Shown here: piece after piece, positions 33,873 to 43,040 of the stretch
How positions within the stretch are numbered: the stretch's first letter is position 1
Layout of the letters: every line of letters starts with the position of its first letter
Position numbers and translations under genes: made by a program
The notes under the pieces: model-generated
Told to the model about the DNA's origin: nothing
The model's database searches: none
The model's input: the letters and a program-made list of their open reading frames with translations, nothing else
From: Vallitaleaceae bacterium 9-2
GTDB lineage: Bacteria > Bacillota > Clostridia > Lachnospirales > Vallitaleaceae
DNA: 64,000 nt
Assembly: GCA_038396585.1 (NCBI GenBank)
Contig: CP121691.1
Location: 2,728,001-2,792,000, forward strand
Reading direction: 5' to 3'

Positions 33873-35108
33873 CTACTTCATTATTTTTTGAACATATTTT
33901 ATAAGTATATCTTTTTGATTGTTCTTGGGATAAGTTAACACATACTCCAATAGTTCTTCTAATACTTGACCGATACGTTGCCCTTGATTAATTCCCATCC
34001 CTATGAGATCTTTGCCACTAATATCAAGGTCTTTAATAGATAAGCAATCCTGATCTTGAACAATTGTATCCAGAAGCTCTCGAATTCTCTCGTGTTCTTT
34101 CGGTAAAATCAACCCTTTTGCTTCTTTATAGCATAACAAGTCATAAAGCATGGGCGGAGTCAATAAACTTGCATGGCGACGAATGCTGAGCTTATCCACA
34201 GAGATTGTCGTTTTCTCTTGTGTTATCAACATTTTTACCTTTTCACTGGTCTTATTGTCAAACCTTAATGCTTTTAAAATCTCTGTAATAATTTTAGCTT
34301 GATTTGGATGATGCTGATATGCCGATAAGATTCCTGACAAATATATCGCCCAACGTAAATGTAATGCTGGTGGTACTCGCATCAAGGCTTCATAGATGCT
34401 TGGATCTTCAAGGTGCAAAATATACTCTGACAAAATATGTTGAATCAATCCACAGTTTGCAAGTTCTTCAATGCGCCACGGTTCTTTTGATAGCAACGTC
34501 TTTGTTATTTCTGTATATATTCTTTCAGCACTGACATATTCAATGAGGTAGGCATATTTTTTCATTGCTTCATAGGTTGCCATCTCAATATCAAAATCTA
34601 ATTTAGCACTAAATCGAATGGCTCTAAGCATTCTTAGAGCATCTTCATTGAACCTATCTTCTGGATGTCCAACACATCGAAGCACCTTCTTTTGAATATC
34701 TTCCTGACCACCGTACAAATCTATAATTCCTTCAATGGGATTATAAGCCATCGCGTTAATGGTAAAGTCGCGACGCAGCAAATCTTCATCCAGAGAACGG
34801 GTAAACACCACTTCTGTTGGTCGGCGATAGTCCTCATACTTACCTTCAATTCGGTACGTTGTCACTTCATAGCCTACACCGTCAATTAAGACGGTCACCG
34901 TCCCATGCTCTAAGCCGGTATCAATCGTTTTTCGAAAGAGACGTTTGATATGCTCTGGCTGGGCTGAAGTGGTAATATCATAGTCCTCCGGTTCCATGTC
35001 CATTATAATATCACGTACACAGCCTCCGACAATATATGCTTCTTCACCACTTTTATGGATTTGCTCTAAAATATACTCAACATTTTTTGGTATTTTAAAC
35101 TGCATCAT
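33873..35108 (-). CDS. cca: CCA tRNA nucleotidyltransferase (class II)
   Basis: 411 residues. Head domain with VGGCVRDIIMDMEPEDYDITTSA (GG-x-R and DxD motifs), the RRDFTINAMAYN nucleotide-specificity motif and GHPEDRFNEDALRMLRAIRFSAKL. A helical C-terminal tRNA-binding region follows (~170-411). It adds CCA to tRNA 3' ends or repairs them. Whether it does both CC and A addition is likely but not provable here. No HD domain motif is seen. Overlaps nothing: 1 bp after manA and 8 bp before the membrane protein. Start may alternatively be 35105. Confidence 0.93.
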   Translation of the reverse strand: MMQFKIPKNVEYILEQIHKSGEEAYIVGGCVRDIIMDMEPEDYDITTSAQPEHIKRLFRKTIDTGLEHGTVTVLIDGVGYEVTTYRIEGKYEDYRRPTEVVFTRSLDEDLLRRDFTINAMAYNPIEGIIDLYGGQEDIQKKVLRCVGHPEDRFNEDALRMLRAIRFSAKLDFDIEMATYEAMKKYAYLIEYVSAERIYTEITKTLLSKEPWRIEELANCGLIQHILSEYILHLEDPSIYEALMRVPPALHLRWAIYLSGILSAYQHHPNQAKIITEILKALRFDNKTSEKVKMLITQEKTTISVDKLSIRRHASLLTPPMLYDLLCYKEAKGLILPKEHERIRELLDTIVQDQDCLSIKDLDISGKDLIGMGINQGQRIGQVLEELLEYVLTYPKNNQKDILIKYVQKIMK

Positions 35109-35109
35109 T

Positions 35110-36087
35110 TTAAGCCTTCTTTTCTATATATGTTCTTACGAGTTTCCCATGTCCTTTCAATGCATACTTTTGCAGTGCTGCAGGTATCATAAACACATCT
35201 CCTTTGGAAGCGTTGATGTGTCCACCTTCGTAGTCTAGTTCCATCGTTCCTTCGACACACATATATATCTCAAAATATTGACCTCGGCCTGAGGATGTAA
35301 AGCGATCATGAACGTGAAGCTCTTCTAGTACAAAGTATGGATTGCGTACAAACGTTTTTAAGGTATATGTATCCATTGTTTGGACCGAAGGCTTGGCAAG
35401 CTCTGTTGAATGCTTCCCGGAAAAGTCACTCACTGCAATGGACGATTCAATATGAAGTTCTCTTGGTTGTCCATCTAGCCCTACTCTATTCCAATCATAT
35501 ACACGATAGGTGGTATCGGAGTTTTGTTGAACTTCTGCCAATAAAATCCCGTTACCAATCGCATGAATTAAGCCCGCCGGAATATCCAAAACATCTCCCG
35601 CTTGAACTTGAACCTCGTTAAGCACATCTTCTAATTGATTGGCCTCTAATTTTGACGTAAATACTTCTCGCGTTGTTCCGGGCTTTAACCCTGCAATTAA
35701 TGTTGCCCCTGGATCTGCCTGAAGAACATACCATGCCTCACTTTTACCATACTCTCCATTTTCATGTATGTTTGCATATGCATCGTCAGGATGTACCTGC
35801 ACAGACAACTTTTCTTTTGCATCAATGAACTTTATTAAGAGCGGGAACTTATCACCTGGCAAAAAGGGCTCTCCTATCACGGCTTCGCCTTCTTGAATCA
35901 AAAGTTCTTCCAACGTCATTCCTGCATATTGTCCGAGGCGAACCTTCGATTGTCCATTATCATGGCAAGCCACTTCCCAGCTCTCTCCTGTATGTGCAAA
36001 TGGAATGGTTTTATTTAATTGTGTCGAAAGTTTTTCTCCTCCCCACACACGTTCTTTAAAGTCTGGATCAAAAAAAATAGGTTCCAT
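35110..36087 (-). CDS. manA: Class I mannose-6-phosphate isomerase
   Basis: 325 residues, cupin-type Zn enzyme that interconverts mannose-6-P and fructose-6-P. Motifs: WEVACHDNGQS, LSVQVHPDDAYA (Zn ligands), YGKSEAWYV, PAGLIHAIGNGILLAEVQQNSDTTYRVYDW (the catalytic region) and a C-terminal cupin half. Typical short Firmicute length. It supplies GDP-mannose precursors or channels mannose into glycolysis. Located between the Nat-type ABC exporter (21 bp upstream) and cca (1 bp downstream) in a long same-strand run. Confidence 0.95.
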   Translation of the reverse strand: MEPIFFDPDFKERVWGGEKLSTQLNKTIPFAHTGESWEVACHDNGQSKVRLGQYAGMTLEELLIQEGEAVIGEPFLPGDKFPLLIKFIDAKEKLSVQVHPDDAYANIHENGEYGKSEAWYVLQADPGATLIAGLKPGTTREVFTSKLEANQLEDVLNEVQVQAGDVLDIPAGLIHAIGNGILLAEVQQNSDTTYRVYDWNRVGLDGQPRELHIESSIAVSDFSGKHSTELAKPSVQTMDTYTLKTFVRNPYFVLEELHVHDRFTSSGRGQYFEIYMCVEGTMELDYEGGHINASKGDVFMIPAALQKYALKGHGKLVRTYIEKKA

Positions 36088-36108
36088 AGTATTCCTCCAT
36101 TATGTCAA

Positions 36109-37311
36109 TCAGTTGAACATTATTTTTTCATGATTAAAAGCAAGGGTTATTAGCTTTAATAAAATTCCAATCAATACTAATGACACCCCTACGGTAACTC
36201 CAAATTCCATATAAGACAGCTCTTTTAACAATAGTTCTTTGATCGCAAATACATTACCCATGACTGGAATAAAATAATTGTAAAGCTTCACATCACCAGT
36301 GGTAAAGACTGTCCCAAAAGCCGAGATCATCACCAAAATATAAATTGGCGAAATATAGGTCCCCGCTTCTTTAACACTTTTTGCAATAACAGAAATAAGG
36401 CATATCAATCCAACAAAAACACCGACTTGAACAATTAAAATGACCAAAAGCATCAAATAATCCATACCTGTAAAAGCCAAACCTGCTATAGACACTTCGT
36501 TGCCTGCCGCTAAAAGTGCTGACGCGTTGGGAAGAGATGCTATGATTGCACCAAACGTACAGATAGCACTTACAATAGCAACAATCCCCAGACTAATAAC
36601 TTTTCCCATTGCAATCGTCTCACGGTTGACAGGGGTCAAAAGCATCGTAGCCATTGTGCCTCGCTCCTTCTCCCCTGCTATTACATCAATACCGATGCCC
36701 ATTGCACCAGCAAACAGCATGATATTTAGAAGCATCGGCATCATAAATGCCAAAGAAAACCCTGCTTCCTTACCCGGTTGCGCTATCTTGCTCTGCTCAT
36801 TATCCCGATCAATTGTAAATGCAGTAAAAGCATTTATCCCATCAAACCTTTGTGTTAATAACATCGTTTCATATTCTGGTAACAGTGTATATTCAAAGGT
36901 ATTTTTTGCCGATTGAGAATACTCTTCTGACGGATTATAAAAAGTATGAATATCAGGTTTGTCGGCTGTTGCATACTCTTGAATAGTTACTTCAAAGTTT
37001 TCAGAAAATACAAGAAGAAGCTCTGTTGTTCCTGTAAGAATCTCTTCCTTTGTCGTATCTAATGCCTTCATGTCAATATATTCTATCGGTATCGATTGGG
37101 TCGCCATATATTCACGAAAAGATTCTGGTGCATTAGCCGCTTTAACTGTAGGAATATTTTCTTCAATGGATTGGGTCATATTTCCAATCATTTTACCCAT
37201 GAGCGAATACAAAATAAAAATACTAAGTGCAGGCAAGATAAATGCTGAAAAGACCAAGCGTCGATCCGTAAAGACACGTAGCAACTCCTTCTTCACCACA
37301 ACAAACAGCAT
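36109..37311 (-). CDS. ABC-2 type exporter permease, NatB-like
   Basis: 400 residues from ATG 37311 (AAAGGAGGGG upstream; the longer start overlaps the ATPase). TM1 (~13-35), a large extracytoplasmic region (~40-170), then a membrane bundle of about five helices (~180-395). The motif AGEKERGTMATMLLTPVNRETIAMGK is characteristic of NatB/ABC-2 permeases. Its start shares one base with the stop of the ATPase gene (TAATG), showing translational coupling. NatAB of Bacillus exports sodium; others export drugs or peptides. Substrate unknown here. Confidence 0.88.
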   Translation of the reverse strand: MLFVVVKKELLRVFTDRRLVFSAFILPALSIFILYSLMGKMIGNMTQSIEENIPTVKAANAPESFREYMATQSIPIEYIDMKALDTTKEEILTGTTELLLVFSENFEVTIQEYATADKPDIHTFYNPSEEYSQSAKNTFEYTLLPEYETMLLTQRFDGINAFTAFTIDRDNEQSKIAQPGKEAGFSLAFMMPMLLNIMLFAGAMGIGIDVIAGEKERGTMATMLLTPVNRETIAMGKVISLGIVAIVSAICTFGAIIASLPNASALLAAGNEVSIAGLAFTGMDYLMLLVILIVQVGVFVGLICLISVIAKSVKEAGTYISPIYILVMISAFGTVFTTGDVKLYNYFIPVMGNVFAIKELLLKELSYMEFGVTVGVSLVLIGILLKLITLAFNHEKIMFN

Positions 37312-38099
37312 TATATCATCCCCTCCTTTGTATCCCCATGATGCCATTCATAGAGTTTAAAAAATGCATCTTCTAAGTTCATCGCATCCAAGGACTGACA
37401 GATATCATCTATATTCCCTTGAGCGACAATTTTACCTTCAATAATAATTCCGATGCGATCACATAATTTTTCTGCCACATTCATGATATGCGTTGAAATA
37501 ATAATAAGCTTTCCCTCAGCTCTTAGACGTATAAGGTAATCTGTCACAGCTTTTGCCGTAATAATATCCAATCCGTTTGTAGGTTCATCAAAAATAATAA
37601 CTTCTGGGTCATGAATTAAACTCACTACAAGTGAAAGCTTTTGTGTCATTCCTGTAGATAATTCACTGATTTTTTTGTGCTGATATTCTTGAATACCAAA
37701 GTACTCAAAAAGTTCTTGGCGCCGCTTTTGAATCTGGTTTTTTTTCATGCCATGCAATTGGCCAAAATACTCGACTGTATATGCCGGAGTAAAATGTTTA
37801 TCTAATTTTAGTTCATTGGTAAGAAAGCCAATTTTACTACGGACACTTTTTTCATCTACGACCACATCAATGCCTTGAACACTAAGTTTTCCTTGTGTGG
37901 GTTTAATCAAAGTTGATAGGGTACGTAGTGTCGTTGTCTTTCCGGCACCATTAGGTCCCAACAATCCAAAGATTTCACCATCATAGGCTTTAAAACTAAT
38001 TTGGTTCACAGCTTTTTTATATTTTTCTTGAGTTTTTAATTCATTACGTTGCTTTTTCCCTAATCGATAAATTTTAGAAAAATCAACTACCTCAATCAT
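37311..38099 (-). CDS. ABC exporter ATPase, NatA-like
   Basis: 262 residues from ATG 38099, which follows AAAGGAG within the end of the preceding gene. Walker A LLGPNGAGKTTTLR, Q-loop region, ABC signature ELSTGMTQKLSLV (variant LSTGMTQK of the usual LSGGQ), Walker B VIIFDEPTNGLD and H-switch IISTHIM. The signature with TGM is normal for NatA-type exporters. Pairs with the permease encoded next (1-bp overlap). The upstream FAD-dependent gene ends 1 bp before, so the run is tightly packed. Confidence 0.93.
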   Translation of the reverse strand: MIEVVDFSKIYRLGKKQRNELKTQEKYKKAVNQISFKAYDGEIFGLLGPNGAGKTTTLRTLSTLIKPTQGKLSVQGIDVVVDEKSVRSKIGFLTNELKLDKHFTPAYTVEYFGQLHGMKKNQIQKRRQELFEYFGIQEYQHKKISELSTGMTQKLSLVVSLIHDPEVIIFDEPTNGLDIITAKAVTDYLIRLRAEGKLIIISTHIMNVAEKLCDRIGIIIEGKIVAQGNIDDICQSLDAMNLEDAFFKLYEWHHGDTKEGMI

Positions 38100-38100
38100 T

Positions 38101-39465
38101 TTACATCTCCTTTGACAAAATCCTTGCGACATGTATTCCACTGGCTGCCGCTTGTGATAACGAATGGGTCACACCCGAACAATCGCCTAAAACATACAGC
38201 CCTTCGACAGATGTCTCTAAGTTACTATCTACTTTAACATTTGAGTTATAGAACTTCACCTCAACACCATAAAGCAACGTATCTTCATTCGCCGTTCCCG
38301 GTGCAATTTTATCAAGTGCATAGATCATCTCAATAATATCATCCAGTTGACGCTTTGGAATAACTAAGCTCAAATCTCCAGGCGTCGCATCCATTGTCGG
38401 ACGGGTAAAGCACTTGCGCATACGGCGTTCGCTACTGCGACGCCCTTTAACCAAATCGCCAAACCGTTGCATAAGAACACCGCCACCTAACATGTTGCTT
38501 AAGCGTGCAATAGATGCTCCATACTCATTACTGTTCTTAAATGGCTCGGTAAATCGATTGGTAACAAGTAAAGCAAAGTTTGTATTTTCAGTATGCATTT
38601 TGGGATCGGCATAACTATGTCCATTAACCGTTACAATATCTCCATAGTTTTCTGTAACCACTTCTCCATATGGATTCATGCAAAACGTTCGGACCAAATC
38701 ATTATATTTTTGTGTTTTATAGACAATCTTACTTTCATATACATCATCCGTAATGTGCTTAAAAATAAGTGCAGGCAATTCTACACGAACACCAATATCA
38801 ACACGATTATTTGTCGTTGGTATATTAAACTTTTCGCACAGCTTTCCAATCCAGCTTGAACCTGTACGCCCTGTCGCTACAATAAGCTTTTTACCCTTAA
38901 ATGTATCTTTGTTAGTTTCGATTATAAAATGGTCATCCATTTTTTCTAGATTCGTTACTTCATTATTGAAGCGTATATCCATCTTATCTTTAATATAGTC
39001 ATACATATTGGATGCAATGACCAAGTTTCTGTCGGTTCCTAGGTGACGTACTTGGGCATCTAAAAGGTGTAAATCATGACGCAATGCTTTGCGTTTTAGA
39101 TCGCCATTTGTCGTTGAGTAAAGTTTTGCATCTTCTCCACCCATCTTCAAATTGATTTTGTCCACTTCCCACATCAATTCCAATGCCTTTTCAGCTCCGA
39201 CATACTCAAATAAATCGCCGCCAAAGTTGTTGGTGATATTATATTTACCATCTGAAAAACCACCAGCTCCATAAAATCCTTCCATAATAGAGCATGTTTT
39301 ACATTTACATTCCCTGACACCATGGGTTTTTTTTGGGCAACTACGCTTATCCAATGGAAGCCCTTTTTCAATCATCAAAATCTTTTTGTCCGGAGAATTT
39401 TTTACTAATTCATATGCACAAAAAACCCCAGCTGCTCCTGCTCCAACAATTACAATATCATACAT
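38101..39465 (-). CDS. FAD-dependent dehydrogenase of unknown substrate (COG2509-type)
   Basis: 454 residues from ATG 39465, overlapping the diguanylate cyclase stop by 8 bases. N-terminal Rossmann FAD-binding motif IVIVGAGAAGVFCAYEL, a cysteine cluster C43/C53/C55/C58 (SCPKKTHGVRECKCKTC) and GFYGAGGFSDGKYN, a second dinucleotide-type strand LIVATGRTG, and C-terminal YVLGDCSGVTHSLSQAAASG. This is the uncharacterised family of Fe-S-containing or Zn-binding FAD proteins widespread in Firmicutes. No electron partner or substrate can be assigned. Confidence 0.85.
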   Translation of the reverse strand: MYDIVIVGAGAAGVFCAYELVKNSPDKKILMIEKGLPLDKRSCPKKTHGVRECKCKTCSIMEGFYGAGGFSDGKYNITNNFGGDLFEYVGAEKALELMWEVDKINLKMGGEDAKLYSTTNGDLKRKALRHDLHLLDAQVRHLGTDRNLVIASNMYDYIKDKMDIRFNNEVTNLEKMDDHFIIETNKDTFKGKKLIVATGRTGSSWIGKLCEKFNIPTTNNRVDIGVRVELPALIFKHITDDVYESKIVYKTQKYNDLVRTFCMNPYGEVVTENYGDIVTVNGHSYADPKMHTENTNFALLVTNRFTEPFKNSNEYGASIARLSNMLGGGVLMQRFGDLVKGRRSSERRMRKCFTRPTMDATPGDLSLVIPKRQLDDIIEMIYALDKIAPGTANEDTLLYGVEVKFYNSNVKVDSNLETSVEGLYVLGDCSGVTHSLSQAAASGIHVARILSKEM

Positions 39466-40801
39466 CTTCTTTTTCCCTTTCTTGCTTATGCTCACTTTTG
39501 TTCGTATACATGCGTTCATCTGCTGCTCGTGTTACTGAATCCACATCAACACCATCTTCTGGATACATTCCATAACCAATCGCCGGTGAAATATGAATCG
39601 AATATTGCCCAAAGGCAAAGGCATCTTCAAAAGATGCTTCTATACGTTTTATAAACTCTTTAATCACTCTTGGCGACGTAATATTGGGCAACACAATTAA
39701 GAACTCATCTCCGCCAATACGAAATACAACGTCTTTACTTCGACAATGTTCATTAAGGACTTGCGCCGTCTTTTTTAATACTTCATCACCAATCAAGTGT
39801 CCATAGGTATCATTGACATCTTTAAAATCATTCAAATCAATCAGTACAAACCCTATATCTTCTTTTGATCTACGCGCTTCTCCAATCACAATTCCAATAT
39901 ATTCATCAAAAAAATGACGATTGTACATTCCTGTTAAAAAATCTCTGTTGGCCATTTTTTCTAATTTTTGGGTCGCTTGAAGATTATACCAAATGCCGAT
40001 TCCAATGGCAATGCTTATGAGCAAACTGATAACAAATCCACCCAATAACGTCAGCGAATGTTCTTGCCACCCCTTTTGAGGAATAACATATATGTCTTGG
40101 TCCATGCGTTCAGTTCTAAGTTCAAACACCAGTGGTTTTTTTTCTAAAACTTCTGCGTCCCCATAAACAACTCCTCGATCATGTTTGGATACAATATGTA
40201 CACGAATATCATTTCGTCTTGCTATCTTATAAATCTCACGAACATATTCCGCTCGATCAATCACAAGACTTAATTGACCCCAATAGCTTCCATCTTCATA
40301 TAATATAGGTAGGCGAATAATATATCCTTCCCCTCCTTGAACCAATTTGACCGGTCCTTGAAAATAATTGACCCGTTCTTCTTTTACCGTTAAAACTCCA
40401 CGGCTTTGACCGCTTACTTTAGCCAAGTCAATTCCCACTGTTCCCTGCCCATCTGCATAAGGAAACGACCACCGAACAGTTGTATCTTCAAGAATTCCAA
40501 TGGTTCGTATCATTTTTTGTTCTTGGGGTACAATGGATTCCAGATATGCATAGATCTCTTCATCGGCTAAATTCATATCTTTAAATGTAATCAATGATAT
40601 AATTCCATTCATTAACATGACTTTTTGGTCAAGTATACTTGTCAGTTCGTATTGAAATGTCGAATATCTTCCTGCCGTCATTAATCGTTCAGCTTCTTGG
40701 CTTTTTGCTATTTGACTATCTACAACCATACTTAACGTTAAAAATATAATAATACTAATAATATAAGGCAATGATCTTCTTATCCATTTATTATTAATCA
40801 T
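39458..40801 (-). CDS. Membrane diguanylate cyclase with CHASE-type sensor
   Basis: 447 residues from ATG 40801 (AGGTG 6 bases upstream). TM1 (~10-30), an extracytoplasmic sensor (~31-250, with AGRYSTFQYELTSILDQKVMLMNGIISLIT and GIDLAKVSGQSRG, as in CHASE domains), TM2 (~250-272), and a GGDEF domain (~285-445). The active-site GGDEF (363-367) is intact and an inhibitory I-site RSKD (354-357) lies five residues before it, so it should make c-di-GMP with product inhibition. The sensed ligand is unknown. First gene of the long minus-strand run ending at the phosphoglucomutase. Confidence 0.9.
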   Translation of the reverse strand: MINNKWIRRSLPYIISIIIFLTLSMVVDSQIAKSQEAERLMTAGRYSTFQYELTSILDQKVMLMNGIISLITFKDMNLADEEIYAYLESIVPQEQKMIRTIGILEDTTVRWSFPYADGQGTVGIDLAKVSGQSRGVLTVKEERVNYFQGPVKLVQGGEGYIIRLPILYEDGSYWGQLSLVIDRAEYVREIYKIARRNDIRVHIVSKHDRGVVYGDAEVLEKKPLVFELRTERMDQDIYVIPQKGWQEHSLTLLGGFVISLLISIAIGIGIWYNLQATQKLEKMANRDFLTGMYNRHFFDEYIGIVIGEARRSKEDIGFVLIDLNDFKDVNDTYGHLIGDEVLKKTAQVLNEHCRSKDVVFRIGGDEFLIVLPNITSPRVIKEFIKRIEASFEDAFAFGQYSIHISPAIGYGMYPEDGVDVDSVTRAADERMYTNKSEHKQEREKEDV

Positions 40802-40904
40802 ACAATCACCTGCCTCTCTATTTTTTATGCACATGTGGAACCTCTTGTAAATCAATTATAGCATTGGTCCATTACTTGAACAAGCAAAAACTCGCGACTT
40901 GAAA

Positions 40905-40933
40905 TTGACAAAACGAATGAAAGCGAGTATCAT
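40905..40933 (+). promoter_or_regulatory. Promoter of nfu
   Basis: TTGACA (40905-40910), 17-bp spacer, TATCAT (40928-40933), 45 bp before the start codon. The promoter is flanked by a 6-bp dyad ACTCGC (40890-40895)/GCGAGT (40923-40928), which could be an operator or chance. Confidence 0.65.
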
Positions 40934-40977
40934 ATAGTAGTTATAGAAAACAATGACCATGAAGGAGTTTTTATATT

Positions 40978-41202
40978 ATGGAAGAACAAATCAAATTAGC
41001 TCTTGAAGATGTACGCCCTGCATTACAACGTGATGGTGGCGATGTCGAATTTGTTAGCGTTGACAATACAGGAATTGTATCCTTACGATTATTAGGCGCT
41101 TGCGGTGGATGCCCAATGTCAACAATGACGTTAAAGAACTTTATCGAAACGGTATTAATCGAGCAAGTTCCGGGTGTTAATGGCGTTATTCAAGTCCAAT
41201 AG
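40978..41202 (+). CDS. NifU-like C-terminal-domain Fe-S scaffold protein
   Basis: 74 residues comprising just the Nfu domain, with the cluster-binding CxxC (C42, C45 in [15 protein letters not shown]). Such stand-alone Nfu proteins carry or transfer 4Fe-4S clusters to target enzymes. ATG at 40978 follows AAGGAG. Monocistronic: promoter upstream and a strong terminator directly downstream. No iron-sulfur biogenesis operon is close by, as is usual for Firmicute nfu. Confidence 0.92.
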   Translation: MEEQIKLALEDVRPALQRDGGDVEFVSVDNTGIVSLRLLGACGGCPMSTMTLKNFIETVLIEQVPGVNGVIQVQ

Positions 41203-41214
41203 ACAATCTAAATG

Positions 41215-41245
41215 AAAAAGATGCTCATCGGAGCATCTTTTTTTT
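41215..41245. terminator. Bidirectional terminator between nfu and proS
   Basis: 12-bp stem AAAAAGATGCTC/GAGCATCTTTTT (41215-41226 with 41231-41242), 4-nt loop, T-run on the plus strand and T-run on the minus strand from the A-run. Ends nfu and may serve proS. Confidence 0.9.
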
Positions 41246-41301
41246 GTGCTATAGAAAAGTTCCACATAAGCGGCATCGTACTGCGACGAGAAAGCTTTTG
41301 C

Positions 41302-42738
41302 TTAATATGCTTTTCCCCAGTACACCATAGTTGTTGCAGGTTTTCCACAACATACACATGTATCCGATATATGCTCTTGTTCAAAAGGCATACATCTTGA
41401 TGTCGCTCCTGTCTCTTCTTTGATTTTGTTCTCACACGCTTCATCTTCACACCACATTGCTTTGATAAATCCAGGATTTTCCTCAAGGATTTGACGCATT
41501 TGTTCCATGGATGTCGCTTCGTATGTATGTGCGTTACGATGCTCCGTTGCTTTTTTTAATAAGCTTGCTTGTACATCTTCAAGCACTTGAGCTACTTTTT
41601 CTTCCAATTCATCAAGATTAACAAAGATTTTTTCTCGATTATCACGTCGTACAATAACCGCTTGATTATTTTCAATATCTTTAGGTCCAAGTTCAATACG
41701 AATTGGAACCCCTTTCATTTCATATTCACTGAACTTCCAACCCGGACTTTTATTGGAATCATCTAATTTTACACGATACTGCTTTGCCAGCATTTGTTCT
41801 AATGCACTCGCTTTTTCCAATACCCCTTCTTTTCGTTGCATAATTGGGATGATTGCCACTTGGATAGGCGCCACTTTTGGAGGTAGAACTAACCCATTAT
41901 CATCGCCATGTACCATAATAATTCCACCAATCAAACGTGTTGACACACCCCATGATGTTTGGTGTACATATTGTAATTGATTGTTTTCATCTGTGTACTG
42001 AATGCCAAAGGCTTTTGCAAATCCATCTCCAAAATTATGCGTCGTTCCGGATTGTAATCCTTTACCGTCATGCATTAGGCTTTCAATCGTATATGTTGCA
42101 TTTGCACCTGCAAATTTTTCTTTTTCCGTCTTGCGTCCTTTAATCATTGGAATGGCTAATACATTTTCACAAAATTCTGCATAGACGTTTAACATCTTGA
42201 TAGTTTCTTCTTGCGCTTGTTCAGCCGTTGCATGTGCCGTATGACCTTCTTGCCATAAAAATTCCAAGGAACGTAAAAATGGACGTGTCGTCTTTTCCCA
42301 TCGTACAACGGAACACCATTGGTTATATAGGCGTGGCAAATCTCTATGGGATTCAATATCCTTAGAATAAAATTCGCAGAATAAGGTCTCTGATGTTGGA
42401 CGAACACAAAGGCGTTCTTGTAATTTTTCACTTCCGCCATGTGTCACCCACGCTACTTCAGGAGCGAAGCCTTCCACATGATCTTTTTCTTTTTGCAAGA
42501 GACTCTCAGGAATAAACATTGGCATATACACGTTTTCATGCCCTGTCGCTTTAAACCGACTGTCTAACTGCTGTTGAATCAATTCCCAAATACGGTATCC
42601 ATACGGCTTGATTACCATACAGCCTCTTACACTTGAGTAATCGACTAACTCCGATTTTTTTACTACATCTGTATACCATTTTGCAAAATCTTCACCCATG
42701 GAGGTGATTGCTTCTACCATTTTCTTTTCTTTTGCCAT
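41302..42738 (-). CDS. proS: Prolyl-tRNA synthetase (class II, eukaryote/archaeal-like short type)
   Basis: 478 residues from ATG 42738 (AAAGGTGAG upstream). It lacks the bacterial editing insertion and ends in the C-terminal Zn-binding/dimer domain, the ProS type common in Clostridia. Motifs: [17 protein letters not shown] (motif 1), [26 protein letters not shown] and RWE (motif 2), and the [19 protein letters not shown] region of motif 3. A C-terminal cysteine set is visible ([25 protein letters not shown]). It is controlled by a proline T-box leader upstream. Editing must be done elsewhere, or not at all. Confidence 0.95.
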   Translation of the reverse strand: MAKEKKMVEAITSMGEDFAKWYTDVVKKSELVDYSSVRGCMVIKPYGYRIWELIQQQLDSRFKATGHENVYMPMFIPESLLQKEKDHVEGFAPEVAWVTHGGSEKLQERLCVRPTSETLFCEFYSKDIESHRDLPRLYNQWCSVVRWEKTTRPFLRSLEFLWQEGHTAHATAEQAQEETIKMLNVYAEFCENVLAIPMIKGRKTEKEKFAGANATYTIESLMHDGKGLQSGTTHNFGDGFAKAFGIQYTDENNQLQYVHQTSWGVSTRLIGGIIMVHGDDNGLVLPPKVAPIQVAIIPIMQRKEGVLEKASALEQMLAKQYRVKLDDSNKSPGWKFSEYEMKGVPIRIELGPKDIENNQAVIVRRDNREKIFVNLDELEEKVAQVLEDVQASLLKKATEHRNAHTYEATSMEQMRQILEENPGFIKAMWCEDEACENKIKEETGATSRCMPFEQEHISDTCVCCGKPATTMVYWGKAY

Positions 42739-42775
42739 TTTTCTCACCTTTCTTTGTATAACATGTGTAGAACAC

Positions 42776-43003
42776 AAAAAAACTCCCTCCCCTAAGGGAC
42801 GAAGTTATATCATCGTGGTACCACCCTAATTTATGCAGTGTCTGCATATCTTTAGACCTTGATAACGTAAGGCATACGCCATGCTTTCACACGGGACTCA
42901 TAGATAGGTTCCATAAAGGTTACTTTAAGAATCTTCCAGCCAATGGATTCTCTCTCTGAAAAAGACCAAATATGTACTCGTTCTACTCAACGTCATTTGC
43001 TTT
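42776..43003 (-). promoter_or_regulatory. Proline-specific T-box riboswitch of proS
   Basis: The minus-strand leader between promoter and proS holds the conserved T-box sequence AGGGTGGTACCACG (42814-42827), followed by a terminator stem (42781-42806, AACTTCGTCCC... with GGGAGGGAGTT) and a T-run 42776-42782. In the specifier region, GGAACCTATC is seen at 42903-42912; CCT (42906-42908) is a proline codon followed by A, as expected. Stem I with AGAGAG and a distal loop lies upstream. Uncharged tRNA-Pro should stabilise the antiterminator and switch proS on. Confidence 0.9.
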
Positions 43004-43009
43004 TATTCG

Positions 43010-43038
43010 ATTTTATCCGATTCCTAATCGCTTGTCAA
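43010..43038 (-). promoter_or_regulatory. Promoter of the proS T-box transcript
   Basis: Minus-strand TTGACA (43033-43038), 17-bp spacer, TAAAAT (43010-43015); start expected near 43003. It lies just past the stop codon of the upstream membrane-protein gene. Confidence 0.8.
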
Positions 43039-43040
43039 GT

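Noticed and set aside
40890-40928. ACTCGC/GCGAGT dyad flanking the nfu promoter
   Set aside because: Only 6 bp per arm with a 27-bp interval; too weak to call an operator on its own.
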